Below are positions 1-7,822 of a DNA stretch of 14,101 nucleotides, piece after piece. Position 1 is the first letter of the stretch; the number at the start of each line of letters is the position of its first letter. Under the pieces are notes generated by a model, which saw only the letters and a list, made by a program, of their open reading frames with translations, was not told the origin of the DNA and ran no database searches. Location of the stretch: NCBI GenBank assembly GCA_034435615.1, contig DAOTWZ010000057.1:1-14101 (forward strand), given 5' to 3'. The DNA is from H17-190 sp034435615. Lineage in GTDB: Bacteria; Chloroflexota; Dehalococcoidia; SM23-28-2; HRBIN24. The position numbers and the translations under genes are program-made.

Positions 1-264
1 GTGCTGGAGGCGGCGGTGGTGGGGCTGCCCCACCCCCACTGGCAGGAGCGGCCGGTGGCCGCCGTCGTCCCCCGGCCAGAGTTCAGGGAGAGCCTGAGCC
101 CCGATGAGCTGCGTCAGTTCCTGGCGGAGCGGGTAGCCCGCTGGTGGCTCCCGGACGAATACGTCTTCCTGGAGGCCATCCCCAGGACCAGCGTCGGCAA
201 GTTCGACAAGAAGGTGCTGCGGGAGCAGTTGGCCCACATCGCCCAGCGCTGGACGCAGGCATAG
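1..264 (+). CDS. Acyl-CoA synthetase (AMP-forming), C-terminal end
   Basis: This is the last 87 residues of an ANL-superfamily acyl-CoA/AMP ligase; the gene runs in from the left edge, so the GTG at position 1 is probably an internal Val codon rather than a start. The visible part is the small C-terminal lid domain (AMP-binding_C). It opens with the typical EAAVVGLPHPHWQERPVA stretch and ends with the A10 motif IPRTSVGKFDKK, whose GK lysine (about residue 67 here) catalyses adenylate formation. Such enzymes activate a fatty or other carboxylic acid to its CoA thioester in the cytoplasm. The residues ARWWLPDEYVFLEAIPRTSVGK resemble medium/long-chain acyl-CoA ligases more than acetyl-CoA synthetase, but substrate cannot be set from this fragment. 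The coxG-like gene follows after 37 bases on the same strand. Confidence 0.9.
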   Translation: MLEAAVVGLPHPHWQERPVAAVVPRPEFRESLSPDELRQFLAERVARWWLPDEYVFLEAIPRTSVGKFDKKVLREQLAHIAQRWTQA

Positions 265-301
265 GGGAAGGGCGGGCGTCCGGCCCCGGAGGAGGTAGAG
301 A

Positions 302-895
302 ATGGCCATCCGCATAGAGGAGAGGTTCCAGGTGCAGGCGCCCCGGGAACGGGTATGGGCCTTCCTGCTGGATCCCCACCAGGTGGCGGCCTGCGCCCCG
401 GGAGCGCAGTTGCTGGAGGTAGTGGACGAGCGCACCTTCAAGGGGAACGTGCGGATCAAGGTGGGCCCCATCACCGTCAGCTACGGCGGCCAGGCCCAGC
501 TCCAGGAGGTGGACGAGGAGGCGGGCCTGGTGCGCATGCTGGCCCAGGGGAGGGAGACGGCCGGCAGCGGCTCCGCCCGGGCCACCATGGTAGCCCGCAT
601 CCAGCCCCTGGGCGAGGGCGCCACCGAGGTGCAGGTGGAGGCCGATATCGACGTGGCAGGGCGGCTGATGCAGTTCGGGCGGGGGATGGTGCAGGACGTG
701 ACTCGCCAGCTGTTCCACCAGTTCGTCGCCTGTCTGAAGGAGCGGCTGGAGGGGCCGGCCCAGGCCGGCGCCCCGCCGGCGGCCAGCGAGCCCATCTCCG
801 GTGTCGCCCTGGCCAAGGAGGCCCTTCGCTCCTCCCTGGGGCGGCTGGTCCGCCGGCCCCGCCCGGAGGGCGAGGAGAAGGGCCCGCGGCGGTAG
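302..895 (+). CDS. CoxG-family SRPBCC protein
   Basis: A 197-residue cytoplasmic protein of the carbon monoxide dehydrogenase subunit G (CoxG, SRPBCC/START-like) family. It begins RIEERFQVQAPRERVWAFLLDP, and further hallmarks are VAACAPGAQLLE, TFKGNVRIKVGPI and, near residue 120, a VAGRLMQFGRGMVQDV helix. The family domain fills residues 1 to about 150. The remaining 45 residues form a basic, low-complexity tail that most family members lack. The ATG start is preceded by a GGAGG about 8 bases upstream. CoxG proteins bind hydrophobic ligands and, beside cox genes, help recruit CO dehydrogenase to the membrane. No coxMSL genes are visible here and the neighbour is an acyl-CoA synthetase, so a role in CO oxidation should not be assumed. 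The family call is firm and the function is open. Confidence 0.85.
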   Translation: MAIRIEERFQVQAPRERVWAFLLDPHQVAACAPGAQLLEVVDERTFKGNVRIKVGPITVSYGGQAQLQEVDEEAGLVRMLAQGRETAGSGSARATMVARIQPLGEGATEVQVEADIDVAGRLMQFGRGMVQDVTRQLFHQFVACLKERLEGPAQAGAPPAASEPISGVALAKEALRSSLGRLVRRPRPEGEEKGPRR

Positions 896-918
896 GGGAG
901 GGGCCGCCTCGCCCGAGG

Positions 919-947
919 TTGAAGTAGTCAGAGCACCGCTGTAGTCT
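919..947 (+). promoter_or_regulatory. Candidate promoter for sucC
   Basis: In the 141-base gap before sucC there is TTGAAG (919-924) and, after a 17-base spacer, TAGTCT (942-947). Against the sigma-70 consensus these match 4/6 and 3/6. Downstream, before the SD, lies a GC hairpin GGAGG-CCG-CCTCC (961-973) without a T tract. The spacing is right but the -10 is poor, so this is only a candidate. Confidence 0.25.
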
Positions 948-1036
948 GGTCTCCAGATGCGGAGGCCGCCTCCCCGCGGCCGTCCCCGAGCTTCGGTCTT
1001 TCGCCTTCAGGGCCAAAAATGGAGCGGAGGTAAACG

Positions 1037-2209
<1,173 letters not shown>

Positions 2210-2245
2210 GGCCGGCACTCATACCATGCCACAGGAGCGACGGAG

Positions 2246-3130
2246 ATGAGCATTCTGGTCAACAGGGAAACGCGGGTAGTCGTCCAGGGGATCACGGGTC
2301 GGGAAGGCTCCTTCCAGACCCGCCGCTGCATAGAATACGGGACCAAAGTGGTGGCCGGCGTCACTCCTGGCCGCGGCGGCGAGACGGCGGAGGGCGTCCC
2401 GGTGTTCGATACGGTGCGGGAGGCGGTGGCGGCCACGGGGGCGGACTGCTCCCTCATCTTCGTCCCCGCTCCCTTCGCCGCCGATGCCGTGCTGGAGGCG
2501 GCCTATGCCGAGGTGCCAGTCATCGTCTGCATCACGGAGGGGATACCGGTCCTGGACATGATGCGAGTGCGCCGCTACCTGCGGGGCAGCGGCATACGGC
2601 TCATAGGCCCCAACTGCCCGGGCGTCATCACCCCTGGCGAGTGCCGCGTTGGCATCATGCCCGGTGACGTCTTCATGCCCGGGCCGGTGGGGGTCATCTC
2701 CCGCAGCGGCACCCTGGTATACGAGGCGGTGGCCCAGCTCACCGCCCGCGGTATAGGCCAGAGCACCTGCGTGGGCGTGGGAGGTGACCCCATCATCGGG
2801 ACGCCGCCCCTGGAGGTGCTGAGGCTCTTCAACGAAGACCCCGATACCAAGGCCGTCGTCCTCATCGGCGAGATCGGCGGGACGGCGGAGCAGGAGGCGG
2901 CGGAGTACATTCAGCGGGAGATGTCCAAGCCCGTCATCGCCTTCATCGCCGGGGCCACGGCTCCCCCGGGGAGGCGCATGGGGCACGCCGGCGCCATCAT
3001 CGTCGGCGAGGCAGCCAGCGCCCAGGCCAAGAAGGAGGCGCTGGCCCGCGCCGGCGCCGTCATAGCGGAAAGCCCGGCCGAGATCGGAGCCGTGACGGAG
3101 CGCGTCCTGCGAGAGCGAGGCATCATCTAG
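2246..3130 (+). CDS. sucD: Succinate-CoA ligase [ADP-forming] subunit alpha
   Basis: Alpha subunit of succinyl-CoA synthetase, 294 residues. The N-terminal Rossmann CoA-binding domain starts MSILVNRETRVVVQGITGREG. GPNCPGVI and GVISRSGTLVYE are family signatures. The phosphorylated active-site histidine is in GRRMGHAGAI at residue 247, matching the position in E. coli SucD. It carries the phosphohistidine intermediate and binds CoA while SucC holds the nucleotide. It lies 36 bases after sucC and is surely co-transcribed. The ATG has a GGAGCGACGGAG purine stretch as SD. It uses ATA for isoleucine at least six times, unusual for so GC-rich a gene. Confidence 0.97.
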   Translation: MSILVNRETRVVVQGITGREGSFQTRRCIEYGTKVVAGVTPGRGGETAEGVPVFDTVREAVAATGADCSLIFVPAPFAADAVLEAAYAEVPVIVCITEGIPVLDMMRVRRYLRGSGIRLIGPNCPGVITPGECRVGIMPGDVFMPGPVGVISRSGTLVYEAVAQLTARGIGQSTCVGVGGDPIIGTPPLEVLRLFNEDPDTKAVVLIGEIGGTAEQEAAEYIQREMSKPVIAFIAGATAPPGRRMGHAGAIIVGEAASAQAKKEALARAGAVIAESPAEIGAVTERVLRERGII

Positions 3131-3137
3131 GACCGGC

Positions 3138-3163
3138 GGGGCAAGCCGACGGGGGGTTGCCCC
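3138..3163 (+). terminator. Hairpin between sucD and ferredoxin gene
   Basis: Inverted repeat GGGGCAA (3138-3144) / TTGCCCC (3157-3163) with a 12-base loop, 7 bases after the sucD stop. There is no T tract, so it may be a weak terminator or an mRNA-stabilising/processing hairpin that lowers ferredoxin expression relative to sucCD. The rest of the 88-base gap shows nothing clear beyond the ferredoxin SD region (GGAGG at 3191-3195, AAGGA at 3201-3205). Confidence 0.3.
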
Positions 3164-3218
3164 CTCTCGCCGTATTAAGGTAGACTGGCAGGAGGACTGG
3201 AAGGACAGGGACAGAATC

Positions 3219-3704
3219 ATGGCCTATAAGATCCTGGACTGGTGCATCGGCTGCACGGCCTGCAGCAAGCGCTGCCCCACGGAGGCCATCTCCGGGGAGC
3301 GGAACAAGCTGCACGTGATAGACCCTGAGCTCTGCATCGACTGCGGCGCCTGTGGCGTCGTCTGCCCCGTAGAGTGCATAGCCGATGACCAGGGCGATAT
3401 CTGCAAGGGGTTCCCCCGCCGCGAATGGCCCAAGGCCACCGTCATCGAGGACAACTGCATCGGTTCCGGCTGCGAGCTGTGCATCAACATCTGCCCCTTC
3501 GAGGCCCTCTACCTGGACACCAGCGGCGAGCGGGTGGGTGACTTCTTCGGGGTGGCCACCGTCATCGAGAAGCGCTGCACGGGCTGTCGCCTGTGCGAGG
3601 ACGCCTGCGGCTGGGGCGCCATCTACATCGACCCGCCCCGAGAGGCGCTGAAGAAGAAGATATATGAGCCGGTGGAGATGGCCGAGGCCCGGCCGTCTCC
3701 CTGA
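3219..3704 (+). CDS. Ferredoxin with four [4Fe-4S] motifs
   Basis: A 161-residue soluble polyferredoxin. Four cysteine sets are visible: C9-C12-C15-C19P, C39-C42-C45-C49P, C80-C85-C88-C92P and C120-C123-C126-C130. The first two form a normal two-cluster ferredoxin. The second two form another module with deviations: set three has four residues between its first two cysteines (CIGSGC), and set four ends in CG rather than CP. Extra cysteines lie at 53 and 62. It would shuttle electrons for, or be a subunit of, a ferredoxin-linked oxidoreductase. Its position after sucCD suggests a 2-oxoglutarate or similar 2-oxoacid:ferredoxin oxidoreductase as partner, but none is in the window. The start is ATG with AAGGA about 13 bases upstream; the first Cys set begins at residue 9, which supports it. 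It could instead be a ferredoxin-like subunit of a larger complex. Confidence 0.92.
   Translation: MAYKILDWCIGCTACSKRCPTEAISGERNKLHVIDPELCIDCGACGVVCPVECIADDQGDICKGFPRREWPKATVIEDNCIGSGCELCINICPFEALYLDTSGERVGDFFGVATVIEKRCTGCRLCEDACGWGAIYIDPPREALKKKIYEPVEMAEARPSP
3434..3569 (+). repeat. 16-base direct repeat inside ferredoxin gene
   Basis: GGCCACCGTCATCGAG occurs at 3434-3449 and again at 3554-3569, exactly 120 bases (40 codons) apart and in the same frame, encoding ATVIE before cysteine sets three and four. It looks like the trace of a duplication of a 40-residue cluster-binding half-module. Confidence 0.75.
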
Positions 3705-3731
3705 GGTACAACCCTTCGGCCCGCCGATAGA

Positions 3732-4625
3732 GTGAAGGTCCTGGTAAGCGGCTCTTCGGGCCTCATCGGCTCGGCACTGGTGCCGGCCTTGCGGCAGGCT
3801 GGTCACCAGGTGGTGCGCCTCGTCCGCCGCCGCCCTGAGCCGCCGGACGAGTTCTTCTGGCTCCCCGACGCTGGACAGCTCGACCGCTCCGCCCTGGAAG
3901 GGGTGGACGCCGTGATCCATCTGGCGGGGGAGACCATCGGCAAGCGCTGGACGTCAAGCGTCAAGGAGCGCATCCGGACCAGCCGTATAGAGGGGGCGCG
4001 CCTCCTGACGGAGGCGATGCGGGAGATGGGTACGCCACCCCGGGTCTTCGTCAGCGCCTCCGCCGTCGGCTACTACGGCGACCGTGGCTCCGAGATCCTG
4101 GACGAGAACGAGGCCCCGGGTCGCGGCTTCCTGGCCGAGGTCTGCAAGGACTGGGAGGCGGCCACCCGCCCGGCGGCGGAGCGAGGGGTGCGAGTGGTAA
4201 ACACCCGCACCGGCATCGTCCTGAGCGGCCGTGGCGGCGCCCTGAAGGCGATGCTGCCCCTCTTTCAGCTCGGCCTGGGGGGCGTCCTGGGAGACGGCCG
4301 TCAGTACATGAGCTGGATCGCCATCGATGACGCGGTGCGGGGCTACCTGCACCTGCTGGAGGACTCCGGCCTGTCGGGCCCCGTGAACCTCACCTCGCCC
4401 AACCCTGTCACCAATGCCGAGTTCACCCAGACCCTGGCCAAGGTGCTGGGCCGGCCCGCCTTCCTGCGCGTCCCCGCTCAGGTGCTGGCCCTGCCCCTGG
4501 GCGAGATGGCCCAGGAGACGCTGCTCGCCAGCCAGCGGGCCATCCCCCGCCGGTTGCTGGAGCGGGGCTTCCAATTCCAGTACCCGGAGCTGGAGGGAGC
4601 GCTGCGCCACGTCCTGGGGCGCTGA
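3732..4625 (+). CDS. TIGR01777 family NAD(P)-dependent epimerase/dehydratase
   Basis: A 297-residue extended short-chain dehydrogenase of the YfcH/TIGR01777 family. The N-terminal Rossmann motif is VSGSSGLIGSAL (GxxGxxG at residues 7-13). DAVIHLAGETIGKRWT, SASAVGYYGDRG and MSWIAIDDAVRGYLHLL are family landmarks. The C-terminal DUF1731 segment (LRVPAQVLALPLGEMAQ onward) completes it. Substrate and pathway are unknown for most members; some relate to cell division or plastid functions. The start is GTG at 3732, 27 bases after the ferredoxin stop, without a strong SD; the MKVLVSGSSG N-terminus fits the family exactly. It ends the left-hand + strand block and converges with the next gene, 15 bases away. 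Confidence 0.93.
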   Translation: MKVLVSGSSGLIGSALVPALRQAGHQVVRLVRRRPEPPDEFFWLPDAGQLDRSALEGVDAVIHLAGETIGKRWTSSVKERIRTSRIEGARLLTEAMREMGTPPRVFVSASAVGYYGDRGSEILDENEAPGRGFLAEVCKDWEAATRPAAERGVRVVNTRTGIVLSGRGGALKAMLPLFQLGLGGVLGDGRQYMSWIAIDDAVRGYLHLLEDSGLSGPVNLTSPNPVTNAEFTQTLAKVLGRPAFLRVPAQVLALPLGEMAQETLLASQRAIPRRLLERGFQFQYPELEGALRHVLGR

Positions 4626-4636
4626 ACCGTTGCCCG

Positions 4637-4660
4637 CGGCCTAGGGGCCGTCAGCGCTGA
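4637..4660. terminator. Palindromes at convergent gene ends
   Basis: CGGCC-TAGG-GGCCG (4637-4650) spans the stop of the - strand gene, followed directly by the perfect 10-base palindrome TCAGCGCTGA (4651-4660) inside its last codons. The site sits at a tail-to-tail junction and could serve as a bidirectional terminator, but neither side has a T tract. Confidence 0.25.
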
Positions 4661-5210
4661 GGGGACGGCGCCGCTGCCATATCTGCCAGCCGGCTATCCC
4701 CACTATCCCCACCAGATAGACCGCCAGCAGCGCCAGGCCCAGGAGGGCGCCCGGCGTGAGGGGGTCTCGCTCGGCAGGGGCCACGTCCGGCAGGCCGCCC
4801 GGCCCGGTGACGAAGGTCTCGTCCACCACCGTGGAGCCGATGCTCCCCACCAGGCGGAACCGATACTGGCCCAGAGCTGGCGGGACGAACACCCCCTCGT
4901 AGACGCCGGGACGGTCGCGGGCGGGGCGGATGGTCACCGGGACATTACGGCTCACGTCCTGCAGGGGGAAGACTCGCCCCTCCATGCTCAGGGTGCGCTC
5001 CAGCCCCGTGACGGGAGAGCCGTCGCGAGTGTCGGTGACCTCCAGGACCAGGGCATTGATATCGCCCAGGCGGGGCGGGTGGTCGTACTGGACGCGGAGG
5101 CGGTAGGGCCCCACCTGCCGCTCCAGGGACTCCGCCCCGGCGGTGGCCGTCCCCAGGGCCAGGGCGACGGCCAGGAAGAGCAGCAGGGCCAGCCAGGTGG
5201 GGCGGGTCAC
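4641..5210 (-). CDS. Secreted membrane-anchored protein, YtkA/FixH-like domain
   Basis: A 189-residue protein with an N-terminal signal sequence (WLALLLFLAVALALGTATAGA, residues 5-25). An extracytoplasmic beta-rich domain follows at about residues 30-135 (YRLRVQYDHPPRLGDINALV, PGVYEGVFVPPALGQYRFRL). Near the C-terminus a single membrane helix (about 155-178) is followed by a short basic tail, QRRRP. The middle part resembles YtkA/FixH-type Ig-like domains, often found with copper handling or cytochrome oxidase genes; this is a resemblance, not a firm assignment. I chose the GTG at 5210 because it overlaps the upstream TGA as GTGA and has GGGAGAGG about 8 bases upstream. The open frame extends to 5360, but that extension lies inside the Nudix gene and reads as non-protein-like Pro/Gly/Arg sequence. 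It is translationally coupled to the Nudix gene. Confidence 0.75.
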   Translation of the reverse strand: MTRPTWLALLLFLAVALALGTATAGAESLERQVGPYRLRVQYDHPPRLGDINALVLEVTDTRDGSPVTGLERTLSMEGRVFPLQDVSRNVPVTIRPARDRPGVYEGVFVPPALGQYRFRLVGSIGSTVVDETFVTGPGGLPDVAPAERDPLTPGALLGLALLAVYLVGIVGIAGWQIWQRRRPLSADGP

Positions 5211-5668
5211 GGCCACACCTCTCCCAGGGTGTCCAGGAGCAGGCGGCAGCAGAGGGAGCCCATGAGGGCCGTCGGCAGGAGGAGACGTGGCTCGCCCCAG
5301 CGCCATTCGGTGTAGCGGGTGACGCCCTCCTCGCCCTCCGCGGGCAGGCGGGGCGGCCACTCCTCGGCGATGGCGGCGTAGAGGAGCATCGTCAGGACGG
5401 TGTCGCTCCGTAGCTGCTCGCCCCGGGCCAGGAGCTCGCCTGGCCGCAGGGCGATGCCCAGCTTGTGGCGGCCCAGCCTGGCTATCGCCTCCTGGGGCGT
5501 CTCGCCCGGGCGCAGAGTCGCCGCCGGCAGTCCCCAGAGGCCGGGGAACTCCTCGTCCGGGGACTCGGGCCGGCGCACCAGGAAGAGACGACCTCGTTCC
5601 CCAGGCTCCCAGATAGCCACGGAGACGGCCAGCGAGCGCGGCGGCGTCCTGGTAGGGGTGGCCTCCAT
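5207..5668 (-). CDS. Nudix-fold protein with degenerate Nudix box
   Basis: A 153-residue protein with the layout of a small Nudix hydrolase: SLAVSVAIW strand, a hydrophobic LFLVRR strand, then FPGLWGLPAATLRPGETPQEA. In a canonical box (Gx5Ex7REUxEExGU) the last part should be REUxEE; here residues 64-69 are R-L-G-R-H-K, so both metal-binding glutamates and the RE glutamate are replaced, while E56 and the closing LGI remain. The fold call is good, but hydrolase activity on a nucleoside diphosphate is doubtful. It could be a binding or regulatory Nudix protein. The ATG is 8 bases after thiI, and the stop overlaps the start of the membrane-protein gene, so thiI, this gene and the next form one operon. 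Confidence 0.8.
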   Translation of the reverse strand: MEATPTRTPPRSLAVSVAIWEPGERGRLFLVRRPESPDEEFPGLWGLPAATLRPGETPQEAIARLGRHKLGIALRPGELLARGEQLRSDTVLTMLLYAAIAEEWPPRLPAEGEEGVTRYTEWRWGEPRLLLPTALMGSLCCRLLLDTLGEVWP

Positions 5669-5676
5669 GGCGTCGG

Positions 5677-6930
5677 TCAGACCTCCGGCCAGCGGAATTC
5701 CTCCACCTGGACGCCGGCGAGGGCCATCTCCAGCAGCGCCCCTATGTCCAGCCCCGCCTCCAGGCGCTCCAGTTGCTCCGGCGTGGAGGAGGTGGCCACC
5801 CGGGGCGGCACCAGGAACTGGCAGCAGTCCATGTCCGGCTCGATGGAGGTCTCATAGGTGCCGATGCGCCGCGCCTCGGCGATGATCTCCTGCTTGTCGA
5901 AGCCGATGAGAGGGCGCAGGACGGGCAGGCCGGCCGCCTGGTCTATGGCCACCAGGTTGTCCAGGGTCTGGGAGCCCACCTGCCCCAGGCTCTCCCCCGT
6001 CACCAGCGCCTTGCAGCCCTCCCGATGGGCGATGGCCTCGGCGATGCGCACCATCATGCGGCGGTACATCAGTATGCGGTAGCGGGGCGGCACCGTCACC
6101 ACGATGCGCTGCTGCACCTCCCCCAGGGGGACTACGTAGAGCCGGCTCTCCTGCTGGTAGCGAGTCAGCAGCCGCACCAGGACGCGGCACTTGTCCCAGG
6201 AGGAGGTATCGGTGAAAGGGTAGGAGGTGAAGTGAACGAAGACCACCTGGCAGCCCCGCTTCAGCATGCGGTAGGAGGCCACCGGCGAATCGATGCCGCC
6301 CGAGAGGAGGGAGACAACGCGTCCGCCCGTGCCCACCGGCAGGCCGCCCGGGCCGGCCACCTGCTCAGTGGCGCAGAAGGCCCCTTCGGGTTGCACCTCC
6401 ACGTAGAAGGTGAGGGTAGGGGACGTCAGGTCGACGCGGGCCCCCGTCCGCTCCTTGATGCGGGCGCCCATCTCTCGTTCTATCTCCTGGGAGGTGAGAG
6501 GGAAGCTCTTGTCCCCCCGGTGGACCCGCACGGCGAAGGAGGGCGGCGGCCCGGGGACGAGCAGCCGGGAGGCCTCCTCTATGGCCTCCAGGGTAGGGGG
6601 CACCCGCAGGCAGAGGAAGAAGCCCACCACGCCAAAGACGTGGCCCAGACGCTCCCGCACCTCCGGCCAGGCGCTGGCCTCCTCCAGCCAGACGAAGCAG
6701 CGGTTGGGCCGGATGGCGACGCGAGAGACGGGGAGCCCCCGCAGGGCCCGCTCTATGTTGCGCCGTAGCGCTCCCATGAACATCCGAAGATGGCCCTTCT
6801 TCAGGGCCACCTCGCCGAAGCGGACCAGCACCACCCAACGGGCCTGCTCGCCCCCCAGGCGGAGGTCGGCCAGACCGGCTGTCCCCGACTGCGATGCCAG
6901 CTCCATGAACGGGTGATCCCCCTTGGTCAT
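5677..6930 (-). CDS. thiI: tRNA 4-thiouridine synthase ThiI
   Basis: ThiI, 417 residues. The N-terminal ferredoxin-like region (VVLVRFGEVALKKG) and THUMP domain cover about residues 30-185, ending in TLTFYVEVQPEGAFC. The PP-loop ATPase domain carries SLLSGGIDSPVASY (residues 207-220), VTGESLGQVGSQT and the conserved DCCQFLVPP near residue 363, which contains the cysteine equivalent to the E. coli catalytic Cys344. It adenylates U8 of tRNA and inserts sulfur, and can also supply sulfur to ThiS for thiamine. There is no C-terminal rhodanese domain, as in most non-proteobacterial ThiI, so a cysteine desulfurase must deliver sulfur. I chose the ATG at 6930, preceded by GGAAGGGAAGGG; the frame stays open to 6993 but that part is not conserved-looking. 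Confidence 0.93.
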   Translation of the reverse strand: MTKGDHPFMELASQSGTAGLADLRLGGEQARWVVLVRFGEVALKKGHLRMFMGALRRNIERALRGLPVSRVAIRPNRCFVWLEEASAWPEVRERLGHVFGVVGFFLCLRVPPTLEAIEEASRLLVPGPPPSFAVRVHRGDKSFPLTSQEIEREMGARIKERTGARVDLTSPTLTFYVEVQPEGAFCATEQVAGPGGLPVGTGGRVVSLLSGGIDSPVASYRMLKRGCQVVFVHFTSYPFTDTSSWDKCRVLVRLLTRYQQESRLYVVPLGEVQQRIVVTVPPRYRILMYRRMMVRIAEAIAHREGCKALVTGESLGQVGSQTLDNLVAIDQAAGLPVLRPLIGFDKQEIIAEARRIGTYETSIEPDMDCCQFLVPPRVATSSTPEQLERLEAGLDIGALLEMALAGVQVEEFRWPEV

Positions 6931-6944
6931 GGCCCTTCCCTTCC

Positions 6945-6950
6945 AGTATA
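6945..6950 (-). promoter_or_regulatory. Candidate -10 element for thiI
   Basis: On the - strand TATACT (6950 to 6945) matches the sigma-70 -10 at 5/6 and lies 14 bases before the thiI ATG, giving a leader of only about 7 bases. No good -35 is seen 16-18 bases further up, so support is weak. Confidence 0.25.
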
Positions 6951-6986
6951 AGGCGCTGCAACGGCCAGGCGCTGCCCCACCGATGG

Positions 6987-7019
6987 TTGACACAGCCGCC
7001 CCCCCGTGGTTTCTCTAAA
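6987..7019 (+). promoter_or_regulatory. Candidate promoter for enoyl-CoA hydratase
   Basis: A perfect TTGACA -35 box (6987-6992) lies in the divergent region before the crotonase gene. The best -10 is TCTAAA (7014-7019, 4/6), but the 21-base spacer is too long for a standard promoter. This is the AT-richest patch of the 123-base intergenic region. Confidence 0.3.
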
Positions 7020-7053
7020 TTCGATTGGCGAGAACGAACAGGAGGGAAGCCGC

Positions 7054-7818
7054 ATGAGCGTGGAATACCGGCGCGAGGGCCGTATAGCCATCATCACCCT
7101 GAACCGGCCCGAGAAGCTGAATGCCATCTCGCCCGAGATGTACGAGGAGATATCCGCTCGCCTCCAGGAGATAGACAGAGACCCGGAGGTCTGGGTGGGT
7201 ATCGTGACGGGGGCGGGCCGGGCCTTCTCTGCCGGGGCCGACCTCCTGACGATGCACGACCCCAACCTGCAGGGGCCGGGCTGGCGTCCCATCCGCCCCG
7301 ACCGCTTCGACCAGGGGCTCGCCGTCCAGAAGCCCCTCATCGCCGCCGTCAACGGCTACTGTCTGGCCGGGGGCCTGGAGCTGGCCCTCTTCTGCGACAT
7401 CCGCATCGCCGCCGAGGACGCCCAGTTCGGCTGCCCGGAGGTGCGCTGGAACCTGCTGCACGGCTACGGCGCCATGCGCCTGCCCCAGCTCATCGGCCTC
7501 TCCCAGACCCTCTACCTCCTCCTCACCGGGGAGTTCATAGACGCGCGGGAGGCGCACCGCATCGGTCTGGTGCATGAGGTGGTGCCCAATGAGCGATTGA
7601 TGGAGCGGGCGCTGGCCCTGGCCGGCCGGATCTGCCAGAACGCCCCCCTGGCCGTCCGCATGTCCAAGGAGTTGGCCCTGCGCAGCAGCGAAATGAGCCT
7701 GACTGCTGGCGTCCAGCTCTATCAGGAGTTCGTGCGCATCCTCAACAATACCGAGGACGGCCGGGAGGGCGATCGCGCCTTCCGGGAGCGTCGCCAGCCC
7801 GAATACAAGGCCCGCTGA
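7054..7818 (+). CDS. Enoyl-CoA hydratase/isomerase (crotonase family)
   Basis: A 254-residue crotonase-fold enzyme. It starts MSVEYRREGRIAIITLNRPEKLNA. The oxyanion-hole segments AFSAGADL and LAGGLELALFCDIRIAAED, and the following FGCPEV, are plain. Both glutamates that act as acid/base in classical enoyl-CoA hydratase are present (E of GGLEL, E of CPEV), so a hydratase of beta-oxidation or a related pathway is likely. The crotonase family is broad and substrate is not determined. The variable segment WNLLHGYGAMRLPQLIG replaces the usual GxxPGxGGTQRL. The ATG at 7054 has GGAGGG 7 bases upstream; an in-frame GTG at 7006 is less likely. The gene stands alone, divergent from thiI and convergent with the archaellum cluster, 4 bases from the next stop codon. 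Confidence 0.92.
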   Translation: MSVEYRREGRIAIITLNRPEKLNAISPEMYEEISARLQEIDRDPEVWVGIVTGAGRAFSAGADLLTMHDPNLQGPGWRPIRPDRFDQGLAVQKPLIAAVNGYCLAGGLELALFCDIRIAAEDAQFGCPEVRWNLLHGYGAMRLPQLIGLSQTLYLLLTGEFIDAREAHRIGLVHEVVPNERLMERALALAGRICQNAPLAVRMSKELALRSSEMSLTAGVQLYQEFVRILNNTEDGREGDRAFRERRQPEYKAR

Positions 7819-7822
7819 GAGC

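Noticed and set aside
302..895. CoxG as proof of a CO dehydrogenase operon
   Set aside because: No coxM, coxS or coxL gene is in the window; CoxG-like SRPBCC proteins occur in many other contexts.
5773..6768. 331-codon + strand frame opposite thiI
   Set aside because: Antisense shadow; ThiI motifs are intact on the - strand.
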